A stretch of DNA of 64,000 nucleotides from an uncultured Pelagibacteraceae bacterium (GTDB lineage Bacteria; Pseudomonadota; Alphaproteobacteria; Pelagibacterales; Pelagibacteraceae). Positions 18,857 through 31,072 of the stretch are shown piece after piece. Where the stretch lies: contig CABYHH010000004.1 of assembly GCA_902518835.1 (NCBI GenBank), positions 1 through 64,000 on the forward strand. Direction: 5' to 3'. Each line of letters opens with the position of its first letter. The stretch's first letter is position 1. The position numbers and the translations under genes are program-made. The notes under the pieces are model-generated. The model did no database searches. It saw nothing but the letters and a program-made list of their open reading frames with translations, and was not told the DNA's origin.

Positions 18857-19903
18857 ATGCGAAGATATTACACTAAAGCGTGTAATTTCTACTACGGTTC
18901 GATTTCTAAAAATTTAATAAAAGAAAAGAAATCATATTCTTTAAATGGTAATAATGAAATATCTTTCGACGAAATAGAAATTTTTTCAAGAAAATTCAAA
19001 AAAAAAATTTCAATTAGTCAAATTCATAAACTTCCAAAACAGATTAGAAATAGTATTGATTTGGATTTAAAAGAAATAACAAAAAAAAAAAAATTTGAAA
19101 ACATTATTATTAAATCAACCCCAAAGATTATGGGTATATTAAATGTTACACCTGATAGTTTTTCTGATGGAGGAAAGTTTAACAAAACTGAAATTGCCAA
19201 AAAATACATAAATTATCTTTTTAAATGTGGCGCAGACATAGTTGATGTTGGTGGTGAGTCGACAAGGCCAGGCTCAAAATCAATAAGTTCAAAAATTGAG
19301 TGGAATAGAATAAAAAATGTTCTAAAAAATATTGATAAAAAAAAAATAATATCTATTGATACTAGAAAATCTGATATCATGGAAAACGCTATTAAACACG
19401 GTGTAAAAATTGTAAATGATGTCTCTGGTTTTAGTTATGATAAAAATTCAATAAACGTGATTAATAGGTATCAAATTCCATTTGTGATACATCACTCACT
19501 TGGAAACCCAGATGAAATGCAAAAAAATCCTAAATATAAAAATGTATTATTAGATATATATGATTTTTTTGAGAATAAGATTAAATTCTTAAGAAGCAAA
19601 GGTATTAATCATAACAATATTATATTAGATCCAGGAATTGGTTTTGGAAAAAATTTGAAACATAATATGACAATTTTAAAGAATATATCGATTTACCATT
19701 CTCTTGGTTTTCCTATATTACTAGGTATGTCTAGAAAGAAATTTATTAGTGAGCTATCTGGTACTAACGATAATAGTTTGAGATTAGGAGGCACAATAAG
19801 TTCAAGTATTTTTGCCATGATGCAGGGTGTCCAAATATTAAGAGTGCATGACGTAAATGAAATAATTCAAGGTATAAAAGTATTTAAAGAACTTATTAGA
19901 TAA
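18857..19903 (+). CDS. folP: Dihydropteroate synthase
   Basis: The C-terminal 250 residues contain DHPS signatures: MGILNVTPDSFSDGG (pterin site), DVGGESTRPGS, IDTRKS, NDVSGF, and ILDPGIGFGKN. The enzyme joins p-aminobenzoate to the pterin pyrophosphate in folate synthesis. The protein is 348 residues because of a lysine-rich N-terminal extension of about 90 residues of unknown role; alphaproteobacterial DHPS often carries such an extension. It lies 5 bases after ftsH and 2 bases before glmM, in the familiar ftsH-folP-glmM order. Confidence 0.94.
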   Translation: MRRYYTKACNFYYGSISKNLIKEKKSYSLNGNNEISFDEIEIFSRKFKKKISISQIHKLPKQIRNSIDLDLKEITKKKKFENIIIKSTPKIMGILNVTPDSFSDGGKFNKTEIAKKYINYLFKCGADIVDVGGESTRPGSKSISSKIEWNRIKNVLKNIDKKKIISIDTRKSDIMENAIKHGVKIVNDVSGFSYDKNSINVINRYQIPFVIHHSLGNPDEMQKNPKYKNVLLDIYDFFENKIKFLRSKGINHNNIILDPGIGFGKNLKHNMTILKNISIYHSLGFPILLGMSRKKFISELSGTNDNSLRLGGTISSSIFAMMQGVQILRVHDVNEIIQGIKVFKELIR

Positions 19904-19905
19904 TT

Positions 19906-21231
19906 ATGAAATATTTTGGAACCGATGGAATAAGAGGCCATGTAAATAGTAAAAATATTAATGGTGATATGTTTTTTAAATTTGGTTTAGCAGCAGGAAA
20001 ATATTTTACGAACTTTAAAAAAAAAAAACAAACTGCTATAATTGCAAAAGATACTAGACTTTCTGGTTATGCTTTAGAGCCAGCTTTAGTATCGGGATTA
20101 GCATCTGCAGGGATGCATGTATTTACTTTAGGACCATTGCCGACAAATGGACTTGCAATGTTAACTAGGTCTATGAAAGCAAACCTTGGGATAATGATAA
20201 CAGCCTCTCACAATCTTTTTAATGATAATGGTTTAAAATTATTTGGGCCTGATGGATTAAAATTATCAGATAAATTTCAAAAAAATATTGAGAAATTAAT
20301 TGATAGTGATGTTCATAATCATTTGTCTAAATCAAAACTATTAGGTCGAGTAAAAAGACTCGAAACAGGAACAGATGACTATATTAAGATTCTTAAAAAA
20401 AAGATTTCTAAAAAATTTAGGATTCAAAATATGAAAATTGTTTTAGATTGTGCTAATGGTGCAGGATATAAATCTGCGCCTAAAATGATCAGATCCCTTG
20501 GAGCAAAATTAGTTGTTATTGGAAATAAACCAAATGGTACAAATATTAATAAAAATTGTGGTTCTATTTTTCCAAGAAAAATTCAAAAAAGTGTAAAAAA
20601 GAATAAAGCTCATTTAGGTATATCTTTAGATGGAGATGCAGATAGAGTGATAATGTGTGATGAAAACGGCACAATTATTGATGGGGACCAAATAATAGCT
20701 GCTTTAGCACTTCAATGGAAAAAAAAAAAGATTCTTAAAGGTGGTGTTGTAGGAACTCTAATGTCAAATTATGGCTTAGAAAAATTTTTAAAAAGTAAAA
20801 AAATAAAATTTATACGTGCAGATGTTGGTGATAGATTCGTAAAAGAGATCATGCAAAAAAAAAAATTTAATCTGGGTGGAGAACAATCTGGGCATATTAT
20901 TCTAGGTAAATTTGCAACAACAGGCGACGGTTTATTAGTTGCATTAGAAGTAATTAAAGCTTTAAACAAAAAGATTAAGGCGAGTAATTTTTTTAAAGTC
21001 TTTGAAAAAACTCCACAGATTTTGGATAATGTAAACGTAAAAAATCAAAATATACTTGAAAAAAGATCAGTTATTAAATCAATTAGGACAGCCAATAAAT
21101 TAATAAAAGGTCAAGGCAGAATTCTTGTAAGAAAGTCTGGAACAGAAAATAAAATAAGGATTATGGGTGAAAGCAAAAATATAGATCTGTTAAAAAAATG
21201 TTTAAAAATTATAAAAAAAAAAATCAATTAG
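19906..21231 (+). CDS. glmM: Phosphoglucosamine mutase
   Basis: The 441-residue protein opens KYFGTDGIRG and has the phospho-serine loop TASHNLFNDNG near residue 100, the Mg-binding SLDGDADRVI, the sugar-binding GGEQSGHII, and the C-terminal phosphate loop VRKSGTENKIRIMGE. It converts glucosamine-6-phosphate to glucosamine-1-phosphate for UDP-GlcNAc, peptidoglycan and LPS synthesis. Length is typical, and it is packed between folP and thiD. Confidence 0.97.
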   Translation: MKYFGTDGIRGHVNSKNINGDMFFKFGLAAGKYFTNFKKKKQTAIIAKDTRLSGYALEPALVSGLASAGMHVFTLGPLPTNGLAMLTRSMKANLGIMITASHNLFNDNGLKLFGPDGLKLSDKFQKNIEKLIDSDVHNHLSKSKLLGRVKRLETGTDDYIKILKKKISKKFRIQNMKIVLDCANGAGYKSAPKMIRSLGAKLVVIGNKPNGTNINKNCGSIFPRKIQKSVKKNKAHLGISLDGDADRVIMCDENGTIIDGDQIIAALALQWKKKKILKGGVVGTLMSNYGLEKFLKSKKIKFIRADVGDRFVKEIMQKKKFNLGGEQSGHIILGKFATTGDGLLVALEVIKALNKKIKASNFFKVFEKTPQILDNVNVKNQNILEKRSVIKSIRTANKLIKGQGRILVRKSGTENKIRIMGESKNIDLLKKCLKIIKKKIN

Positions 21232-21232
21232 C

Positions 21233-24227
<2,995 letters not shown>

Positions 24228-24267
24228 TGATAGTTTATCTAATTAATATTAAGAATTTTTCAACATT

Positions 24268-25248
24268 TTATTTCCCTATATTTCTTAGTGTTTTTAAGAT
24301 TATCCCAAGCTCATTTGGTAAAATTGAGTTAAAAATCATCTCTTTATTTTTTTTTGGATGTATAAATCCTAATGTTTTAGCGTGAAGAAATTGCCTGTTT
24401 AATTTCATTAAAATTTTTTCTAATGATGGTTCTATATCTTTAAGTTTTTTAAACCTTTTTTTATATTTATCATCACCAACTATACTGTTACCCAGATAAT
24501 TCATGTGAACTCTAATTTGGTGAGTTCGACCTGTTTCTAATTTACACTCTAACAAACTTAAAGTAGGTATATTTTTATTTTCAAAAATTTCTAAAGTTTT
24601 ATAATTTGTAATTGCTTTTTTTCCTTTACTGATACTAACCTCCATCATTTGCCTATTTTTTGAGCTTCTTGTAATAAAGGTTTCTATTTTACCTTTAGAT
24701 GGTCTAACTTTACCCCAGATTAATAATTGGTAAATTCTTTTAATTGTGTGTTTATTAAACTGATTAGAGAGGTGTTCATGAGTTTGATTATTTTTTGCAA
24801 TAACAATTAATCCAGATGTATTTTTATCGATTCTATGTACTATCCCAGGTCTTAGTTCTCCTCCAATATTAGAAAAAGAATTTTTATCATAATTCATAAG
24901 CGCATTTACAATTGTATTATCGAAATTACCAGCACCAGGATGTATTACTATTCCAGAAGGTTTGTTTAAAACAATTAAATCTTTATCTTCAAATAAAATA
25001 TCTAATTTAAACTTATAAGGTTTTAAGGAAGCTTTTTTTGGTTCAGGTATCACCAATTTTACTTCATCATTATAATAAATTTTTTTAGAGGGATCAGTTA
25101 TTAACTTATTATTTATTCTTAACTTATTATCTAGAATTAGATTTTTAATTCTTGTTCGACTGATAACATCCTCCCTCTTTTTAATAAAAATATCAACACG
25201 GAGTTCATTTTCGGTCTTATTAACTGTCAAATTTATTTTTTTTTCCAT
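24268..25248 (-). CDS. rluD: Ribosomal large-subunit pseudouridine synthase RluD-like
   Basis: The 326-residue protein has an N-terminal S4 RNA-binding domain (about 14-65, VDIFIKKR and IKNLILDNKLRINNK) and a RluA-family catalytic domain with DLIVLNKPSGIVIHPG and the catalytic Asp in HRIDKNTSGLIV, then RTHQIRVHMNYLG. RluD modifies U1911/1915/1917 of helix 69 in 23S rRNA. RluC is an alternative, but the adjacency rluD-rpoH is conserved in alphaproteobacteria. The gene is divergent from tRNA-Arg across 23 bases. Confidence 0.92.
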   Translation of the reverse strand: MEKKINLTVNKTENELRVDIFIKKREDVISRTRIKNLILDNKLRINNKLITDPSKKIYYNDEVKLVIPEPKKASLKPYKFKLDILFEDKDLIVLNKPSGIVIHPGAGNFDNTIVNALMNYDKNSFSNIGGELRPGIVHRIDKNTSGLIVIAKNNQTHEHLSNQFNKHTIKRIYQLLIWGKVRPSKGKIETFITRSSKNRQMMEVSISKGKKAITNYKTLEIFENKNIPTLSLLECKLETGRTHQIRVHMNYLGNSIVGDDKYKKRFKKLKDIEPSLEKILMKLNRQFLHAKTLGFIHPKKNKEMIFNSILPNELGIILKTLRNIGK

Positions 25249-25271
25249 AAAATGTTATATTAATATTATAT

Positions 25272-25348
25272 GCGCTTGTAGCTCAACTGGATAGAGCGCC
25301 TGACTTCGGATCAGGAGGTTCTGGGTTCAACTCCTAGCAGGCGCACCA
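25272..25348 (+). tRNA. tRNA-Arg, anticodon TCG
   Basis: A 77-base cloverleaf is readable with encoded CCA. The acceptor stem GCGCTTG pairs with CAGGCGC (one G-U), the anticodon stem CCTGA/TCAGG encloses the loop CTTCGGA, and the T-loop is TTCAACT on a CTGGG/CCTAG stem. The anticodon at 25306-25308 is TCG, reading CGA and possibly other CGN codons as arginine. Most bacteria use ACG at this position, modified to inosine. The next gene starts 6 bases after the CCA, so it may be co-transcribed with the tRNA. Confidence 0.95.
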
Positions 25349-25354
25349 AAAATA

Positions 25355-26041
25355 ATGAAAAAATACTCCATTATAGTTCCTATTCTAAATGAAGGTGATA
25401 ATATTTTGAATTTAGTAAAGGGTATATCTAGATCTTTGCATAAAAAGATTAAACATGAAATTATCATGATTGATGATAATTCAAATGACAGCAGTGAAAT
25501 CATTTTAAATAAAATCGCAAATAAAAAAAAAAATTTTAATTTTCTTATAAGGAAAGAAAAAAAAGACCTTTCAAAATCTGTAATATTGGGAATCGAAAAA
25601 ACTAAATTTGAAAATTTGATTATTATGGATGGGGACTTACAACATGATCCAAAATATTTACTTGCTTTAATCAAAAATTTTGAGAGAAAAAAACTTGATG
25701 TTCTTGTTGCTACAAGGAACTTTAATAAGAGACAGGGATTATCCATTTTGAGGTTTATAATGTCAAAATTATTAATTTTTTTTATTAATTTTATTTTTAA
25801 AAAACAAACGTCAGATCCAATGAGTGGGTTTTTTTTAATTAAAAAAAAAGTTTTCAATAAATCAAAAAAAAAATTGTATGGAAAGGGTTATAAAATCTTA
25901 TTTGATATTATAACTTCTTGTAAAATAAAAAAAATCTCAGACTATCAAATAAAGTTTAAGATTAGAAAAAAAAACAAAAGCAAAATGAATTTTTTTGTCT
26001 TAATGAATCTTATATCTCTGATTATCTCGAAATTAATTTAA
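25355..26041 (+). CDS. GT2 glycosyltransferase, polyprenyl-phosphate sugar synthase-like
   Basis: The 228-residue protein has a GT-A fold with YSIIVPILNEGDNI at the start, the nucleotide-binding IDDNSNDSS, and the metal-binding MDGDLQHDP motif, a pattern seen in dolichyl/undecaprenyl-phosphate mannosyl- and glucosyl-transferases. There is no long C-terminal membrane domain, only a hydrophobic tail (VLMNLISLIISKLI). It lies 6 bases after tRNA-Arg and is convergent (4-base overlap) with a GT-C enzyme that would use lipid-linked sugars, so the two may act in one pathway. The sugar and acceptor are unknown. Confidence 0.8.
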   Translation: MKKYSIIVPILNEGDNILNLVKGISRSLHKKIKHEIIMIDDNSNDSSEIILNKIANKKKNFNFLIRKEKKDLSKSVILGIEKTKFENLIIMDGDLQHDPKYLLALIKNFERKKLDVLVATRNFNKRQGLSILRFIMSKLLIFFINFIFKKQTSDPMSGFFLIKKKVFNKSKKKLYGKGYKILFDIITSCKIKKISDYQIKFKIRKKNKSKMNFFVLMNLISLIISKLI

Positions 26042-27483
26042 TTTTTTTTGATAAATTTCCTTATATAAAAATCCTGTATATTAGAAATTTGAGGAAATTG
26101 TTCATAATAAATTTCACTAGTTCTAAAATTAGTACATTTTTTTTGAACCTTGGGATTTTTAGATATTAAACCTTTATCTCCAACGAAGTGTAAAACATTA
26201 TTCAAACACACAAACCAATATCTATCAAAATTCTCTGGAATATCTTCACCATATTTTATGATTTTAATTTTGTTATCTATTGATAATTTTTTTGTTCTTA
26301 AATAATTATTAAATACATCTGACTCAACTGTTACAATAATTTTTATTTTATTCTTTATTAATTCTTTAAGTACATCTTTCGTAGGTGGTCTATCAATTGG
26401 AGAATGATTTATATTTAAAATACAAAAGAATATTGTCACAATTATATAAAATTTTTCTAAAAAATTATATTTCGTTTTAGGTAATTCAATAAAACTCCAA
26501 ATTATTATTAATGGAATTATAAACATCACATATTTTGGTGACATTATGGAGGCTCTTGAGAAAGTATATAGAAGAGTTAAAAAATAAGAAGAAAAAATAA
26601 TGTAAAATAAAAGATTCGATAAACTATTTTTGAATATGATTTTTCTTAAATTTTTGATAGTCAGAAAAATAAAAGTTATCAAAAAAATCGCACCTAAAAT
26701 TTTAGATCCAAAAAAAGACCGAAAATGGTAATTATAAAAAAAACTTTCATACAAACTTGTATAATGAAAATCTCTACTTAAATTAAATTTTAAATAACTA
26801 AAATTGAGAAAAATATAAGAAATAAAAATAATAAAAAATAATATAAATATTTTATCGTATCTAAACTTATTGAATATAAAATATTTTGATAAATATATCA
26901 TTTTACCAAAAAAAATCGCACCAGTAATTGGCCATAATGATAGTATGAATAAAGAGGAGCAAAAATAACAAAATATAAGGAATGGTTTTTTTTTCTCTAG
27001 AATTTTATAAAATAAAATTATATTTAATAAAGAAAAAGCTACAAAAATACTATGAGCTCTAACTTCAATTGATTGCCATATTAAGAATAAGTTGAATGAA
27101 ACAACTATTCCTACTACAAAAATTTTTTTTCCTTTGTTAAGATATTCAGTTAGGTACATTGTAAGTGGAACCGTCAAGATTCCAAAAATCAAGGATAAAA
27201 TTCTCCCATTATCATCAATGTATCCAAAAACTTTAAAAAAAAACTTTAAGATAAATAGATATAAAGGTGGATAAAATTCTGTTAAAAATGAGTCACCTTT
27301 ATCTCCATAGTACCTAAGCATTGTTTCACTGTTTGATATATTTGGATCAGCAACATAGATAGAATGCCATTCATCATGCCATGAATTTCTATCCTCAAAA
27401 AGATAATAGCGTGTAAAAAAAGCGATAAGAATAAATATTAAATATATAAATAATTTTTTATTTAAAAATTTTATGTGATACAT
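26038..27483 (-). CDS. GT-C membrane glycosyltransferase (ArnT/PMT-like)
   Basis: The 481-residue protein has about ten hydrophobic helices; the first (LFIYLIFILIAFFTRYYLF) is followed by a loop with the acidic pair in WHDEWHSIY, the catalytic-loop position of GT39/GT83 (PMT_2) transferases, which move sugars from polyprenyl phosphates on the periplasmic side. A soluble C-terminal portion follows from about residue 375. Base composition is even more A+T-rich than nearby housekeeping genes. It is 9 bases downstream of an ABC-2 permease gene. Donor and acceptor cannot be deduced. Confidence 0.75.
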   Translation of the reverse strand: MYHIKFLNKKLFIYLIFILIAFFTRYYLFEDRNSWHDEWHSIYVADPNISNSETMLRYYGDKGDSFLTEFYPPLYLFILKFFFKVFGYIDDNGRILSLIFGILTVPLTMYLTEYLNKGKKIFVVGIVVSFNLFLIWQSIEVRAHSIFVAFSLLNIILFYKILEKKKPFLIFCYFCSSLFILSLWPITGAIFFGKMIYLSKYFIFNKFRYDKIFILFFIIFISYIFLNFSYLKFNLSRDFHYTSLYESFFYNYHFRSFFGSKILGAIFLITFIFLTIKNLRKIIFKNSLSNLLFYIIFSSYFLTLLYTFSRASIMSPKYVMFIIPLIIIWSFIELPKTKYNFLEKFYIIVTIFFCILNINHSPIDRPPTKDVLKELIKNKIKIIVTVESDVFNNYLRTKKLSIDNKIKIIKYGEDIPENFDRYWFVCLNNVLHFVGDKGLISKNPKVQKKCTNFRTSEIYYEQFPQISNIQDFYIRKFIKKN

Positions 27484-27492
27484 TAATTATAT

Positions 27493-28284
27493 TTATTCCC
27501 CCATATTAATTAAAGTGCCTTTAACTCTTGCTCTCGCGAATGAGAAATAAAATAGAAATAGCCCAAAAATCAAATAGATAAAATTTAAAAAATAAGCATG
27601 TTTTAAATTTTCATAATTTATTGATGAATTTATTAGAATATTTCTTGTTTCATCAAATATGTAAACCAAAGGTAAACCTTTTGCTATTATTTGAAAAAAA
27701 TTTGGAAGTATTTCTATCGGATAATATATACAACCTAGAGGAGCTAGCAAAAACAATGAAGACCAAGCAATATTCTCAAATGAGGGGCCAAATCTTAATA
27801 GACCAGCGCTAACAAATAATCCTAAAGTTATTCCAAATAAATACAGACTTAAGAATAATAGAAGAAGAGGAAGACCTAATTTTAAAATCGAGATACCAAA
27901 TAATGGTGAAGTTAAAATTATAGCTGGCACTAATCCAATTAATGTTCTTATTAGAGCAGTAAAAATAAGCGAAATAATAATTTCTTTTAGTTTTAGTGGG
28001 GCTATAAAAAGATTGGTAAAATTTCTACTCCAGATTTCCTCCAGAAAAAGCATGTTAAAACTAATGCTTGATCTAAAGAGAATATCATAAAGGATTGCAC
28101 ATGTAAGTATTACACCCAAAGTATTACTATAATATTGACTGTAAATAGAAAAAAATTTGGAAATAAATCCCCAAAGAATAATCTGAATTGTAGGCCAATA
28201 AATCAAATCTAAGATTCTTGGTAAGGAGCTTTTAATAAGATAAAAATGTCTTAAAAAAAGTCCATACATCTTATTTAAATTCAT
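27493..28284 (-). CDS. ABC-2 type transporter permease
   Basis: The 263-residue protein has six hydrophobic segments and the ABC-2 membrane-domain pattern, with the characteristic FTNLFIAPLKLKEI cytoplasmic segment and LAPLGCIYYPIEILPNFFQII before the last helices, as in NodJ/DrrB-type export permeases. It overlaps the ATPase gene by 4 bases, so they form one exporter. The exported substrate is unknown; the neighbouring lipid-sugar glycosyltransferases suggest a glycolipid or surface compound, but this is inference only. Confidence 0.85.
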   Translation of the reverse strand: MNLNKMYGLFLRHFYLIKSSLPRILDLIYWPTIQIILWGFISKFFSIYSQYYSNTLGVILTCAILYDILFRSSISFNMLFLEEIWSRNFTNLFIAPLKLKEIIISLIFTALIRTLIGLVPAIILTSPLFGISILKLGLPLLLLFLSLYLFGITLGLFVSAGLLRFGPSFENIAWSSLFLLAPLGCIYYPIEILPNFFQIIAKGLPLVYIFDETRNILINSSINYENLKHAYFLNFIYLIFGLFLFYFSFARARVKGTLINMGE

Positions 28285-29009
28285 ATTTTCTCTCTTGTAA
28301 GTTTCAAAAAAACCTCTTCCATATTTTTTCTACCATGTTTTTTTATTAGTTCTTTTGGGGGTCCCTTATCAATAATGGTTCCTCCATTCATCATCAGCAC
28401 AGATGAACACAATCTTTCAACTTCACTCATATTATGCGACGCAAGCAAAATCGAAGCTTTATTTTCTCTTTGGTATTCCTCTAGGAAACCTCTAACATAA
28501 TCTCCTGTTTCTGGATCAAGAGAAGCTGTGGGCTCATCTAACAGTAGTACAGTTGGATTATTGATGATTGATTTTGCAAGACTAACCCGATTTTTTTGAC
28601 CTGATGAGAGTTCCCCTGTAATTTTAGAAATAATTTTATCAAGTCTAAGCTTTTCACAAAGATAATCTATTTTATCTTTAAGTTTTTTAACATTATATAG
28701 TCTTCCATAAACTTCTAAATTTTGTCTGACAGTTAATCTTTTTGGTAATTCAATATATGGAGAAATAAAATTTAGATTTGTTAATAGCTTTACTCTATAT
28801 TTTTCAATTTCAAGACCATTAATCAAAACTTTGCCACTTGTTGGTTTAAGTAACCCTAAAATCATTCCAATTGTTGTAGTTTTTCCACAACCATTAGGAC
28901 CAAGTATTCCAATTATTTCATTTTTATTCACTTTAAAAGAAATATTCTTTACCGCCTGTTTAACATCATAAAATTTTGATAACTCAATCACTTCAAGTTG
29001 AGTACTCAT
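28281..29009 (-). CDS. ABC transporter ATP-binding protein
   Basis: The 242-residue protein has Walker A GPNGCGKTT near residue 37, the ABC signature LSSGQKNRV, Walker B VLLLDEPTASLDP, and the switch histidine in LASHNMSEV. It matches the NodI/DrrA/CcmA group that partners ABC-2 permeases. It shares one base with the stop of the following-upstream gene tsaC and overlaps the permease start by 4 bases, indicating coupled expression of ATPase and permease. Substrate is unknown. Confidence 0.92.
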   Translation of the reverse strand: MSTQLEVIELSKFYDVKQAVKNISFKVNKNEIIGILGPNGCGKTTTIGMILGLLKPTSGKVLINGLEIEKYRVKLLTNLNFISPYIELPKRLTVRQNLEVYGRLYNVKKLKDKIDYLCEKLRLDKIISKITGELSSGQKNRVSLAKSIINNPTVLLLDEPTASLDPETGDYVRGFLEEYQRENKASILLASHNMSEVERLCSSVLMMNGGTIIDKGPPKELIKKHGRKNMEEVFLKLTREKI

Positions 29010-29941
29010 TAAAATTTTGACGCTCTCAAAAGGCGATCATTAATTGTTTTCCCTAGACCTTTATTAGGAATTTTACCAACAGCTATTGATTTATATTTAT
29101 AATCTTTAATTCTTCTTAATGTGCCGTATAGATTTCTGGCTGCTTCACTAAGGTTACCTTGTTTTGATAAAAAAAAATAATTTGGTTTATCTATTTTTCT
29201 TTTTTTAAACAACAAAAAGGCTTCATCTTTTCTCTTTATTTTTGCGTTGACTCTTAATGGTATACCTGGTGAATAATGAATTCTCGATTGTCCAGGTAAT
29301 AAATTTTTATTTTGGTTAATATTGAAAGATATTTTTTTTTTTAATAAATCTCTTATGGATGATATATCTAATGCACCTAATCTTAAAACTTTTGGTTTCT
29401 TTCTTACATCAATTATAGTTGATTCTACTCCAATCGAAGATTTTCCTCCGTCTAAGATATATTTTATTCCCCGCCCAAAATCCCTCTCCACATCTGATGA
29501 GCTAACTGAGCTAACTTTAGATGATTGATTTGCACTTGGTGCAGCAAGTGGAAAGTTTAAATCTTTTAATAAATTCCTCGTAATTAAATGTTTGGGGAAC
29601 CTTACTGCTAGAGTATTCTTATTATTGGTTGCAACTTTTGATATCTTGGAGTCTTTTTTAAGATCAAGAATAAACGTTAGAGGCCCAGGGCAAAACTTCT
29701 TATATAACTTAATAAAATCTTGATTAATGTAACAATCTTTTTTTAAATCTTTGTAACCGTAATAGTGAACTATAAGAGGGTTATTTCTTGGTCTTTTTTT
29801 TATTCTGAAAATTTTTTGACATGCTAGATTAGAATAAGCATTTCCTGCTAGTCCGTAAACTGTCTCTGTAGGAATAGCTACACACTCACTTTTATTGAGT
29901 AATTTTTTTGCTTTTTTGATATTTGAAAAATTTATTTTCAT
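29009..29941 (-). CDS. tsaC: L-threonylcarbamoyladenylate synthase (TsaC/Sua5)
   Basis: The 310-residue protein has an N-terminal YrdC domain (about 5-195) with AIPTETVYGLAGNA, KIFRIKKRPRNNPL, PLAAPSANQS, and GVESTIID, followed by the linker LLPGQSRIHYSPGIP and a C-terminal Sua5 domain. It therefore belongs to the longer Sua5 type rather than the single-domain TsaC of E. coli. It makes threonylcarbamoyl-AMP for t6A37 in ANN-decoding tRNAs. It is divergent from xseB across 20 bases. Confidence 0.93.
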   Translation of the reverse strand: MKINFSNIKKAKKLLNKSECVAIPTETVYGLAGNAYSNLACQKIFRIKKRPRNNPLIVHYYGYKDLKKDCYINQDFIKLYKKFCPGPLTFILDLKKDSKISKVATNNKNTLAVRFPKHLITRNLLKDLNFPLAAPSANQSSKVSSVSSSDVERDFGRGIKYILDGGKSSIGVESTIIDVRKKPKVLRLGALDISSIRDLLKKKISFNINQNKNLLPGQSRIHYSPGIPLRVNAKIKRKDEAFLLFKKRKIDKPNYFFLSKQGNLSEAARNLYGTLRRIKDYKYKSIAVGKIPNKGLGKTINDRLLRASKF

Positions 29942-29961
29942 GTATTATCTGAAAGTAATAT

Positions 29962-30219
29962 ATGAAAGATAAAAATTTACCAAATGATTATAATTCTCTC
30001 TCTCTAGAGGAATTAACAAATGAGGCAAATAGAATGATAGCAGATCTTGAAAGCCAAGAAGATTTGGAAAATTCTAAGGAAAAATATAGTGAACTATTAA
30101 AACTTAATAATATAATTGAAAAAAAATTTCAAATTAGTGTTAAAAATTTAAGTCAAAAAACAAAAGAAAATATCTTGAAACTTAAGTTGAAAAAAAATGA
30201 TCCAAAGAAAATTAAGTAA
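29962..30219 (+). CDS. xseB: Exodeoxyribonuclease VII small subunit
   Basis: The 85-residue acidic/basic helical protein has the XseB pattern, with SLEELTNEANRMIADLESQE and SKEKYSELLKLNNIIEKKF, which pairs with XseA in the single-strand exonuclease VII. XseA is not in this window. The gene overlaps ispA by 23 bases. The xseB-ispA-dxs order is conserved across proteobacteria and is the strongest support, because small XseB sequences diverge strongly. Confidence 0.85.
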   Translation: MKDKNLPNDYNSLSLEELTNEANRMIADLESQEDLENSKEKYSELLKLNNIIEKKFQISVKNLSQKTKENILKLKLKKNDPKKIK

Positions 30220-31072
30220 AATCGCCAAAGATACAAATTTATTTTTAAAAAGATTCATTGTTAAACAAAAAAAATCAAATTTAATAGTCGCGATGAAATA
30301 TGGCCTATTTTCTGGAGGGAAAAAAATAAGATCAAAAATTTTAATCGATATTGGATCTCTATTCAAATTAGATTATAAAACACTTATCATTATCGGTGCT
30401 GCAGTTGAATGTATACATGCGTATTCGTTAATACATGATGATCTACCTTGTATGGATGATGACTCTATAAGAAGAGGAAAACCATCTGCACACATTAAAT
30501 TTGGAGAGGCCACGGCTGTTTTAGCTGGAAATTCACTTTTAACAATGGCTTTTGAAATTTTAAGTCATAAAGACTTGAGAATTAATGAAAAGGTTAAGAT
30601 TGATTTAATTAATAAAATTTCTGAAAGTTCGGGTCATCTTGGAATAGCAGGAGGACAATATTTAGATTTAAATTATGAACGTAAGAAAATTTCTCAAAAA
30701 AAAATTGAAGATATGGAAATTAAAAAAACTGGAAAACTTTTTAGTTTTTGCTGTGTGGCACCGTTGATTATTAAGAAAAAAAGTAAAAATGATATTAAGA
30801 AATTCGAAAATATTGGTGCTAATATAGGTTTATTATTTCAAGTTGCTGATGACCTAATTGATTATAAAGGAAGTTTGATTATTGCAGGAAAAAAAACTGG
30901 TAAGGATAAAAAAAAAGGAAAAGCAACTCTAATTAGTTTACTAGGATACAAAAATACTATTAGATATGCTGATAATTTAATTTTAAAAATAAATGGTAAA
31001 TTAAAAAAATATGGATCTAAATCAAGAAATTTGTCTGAAACATTAAATTATATTTTGAGTAGAAATAAATGA
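30197..31072 (+). CDS. ispA: Farnesyl/geranyl diphosphate synthase
   Basis: The 291-residue all-helical prenyltransferase has the first aspartate-rich motif in [14 protein letters not shown] (about residues 78-90) with RRGKPSAH, and the second in [12 protein letters not shown]. The DDLPxMDDD form with a two-residue insertion is typical of bacterial FPP/GPP synthases. It supplies farnesyl diphosphate for quinones and polyprenols. It lies between xseB and dxs with overlaps on both sides (23 and 4 bases), so translation is coupled. Confidence 0.95.
   Translation: MIQRKLSKIAKDTNLFLKRFIVKQKKSNLIVAMKYGLFSGGKKIRSKILIDIGSLFKLDYKTLIIIGAAVECIHAYSLIHDDLPCMDDDSIRRGKPSAHIKFGEATAVLAGNSLLTMAFEILSHKDLRINEKVKIDLINKISESSGHLGIAGGQYLDLNYERKKISQKKIEDMEIKKTGKLFSFCCVAPLIIKKKSKNDIKKFENIGANIGLLFQVADDLIDYKGSLIIAGKKTGKDKKKGKATLISLLGYKNTIRYADNLILKINGKLKKYGSKSRNLSETLNYILSRNK

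Noticed and set aside
25272-25348. tRNA-Arg as an attachment site for the following glycosyltransferase genes
   Set aside because: I saw no second copy of the tRNA 3' end in the next 5 kb and no integrase, so an att site is not supported.
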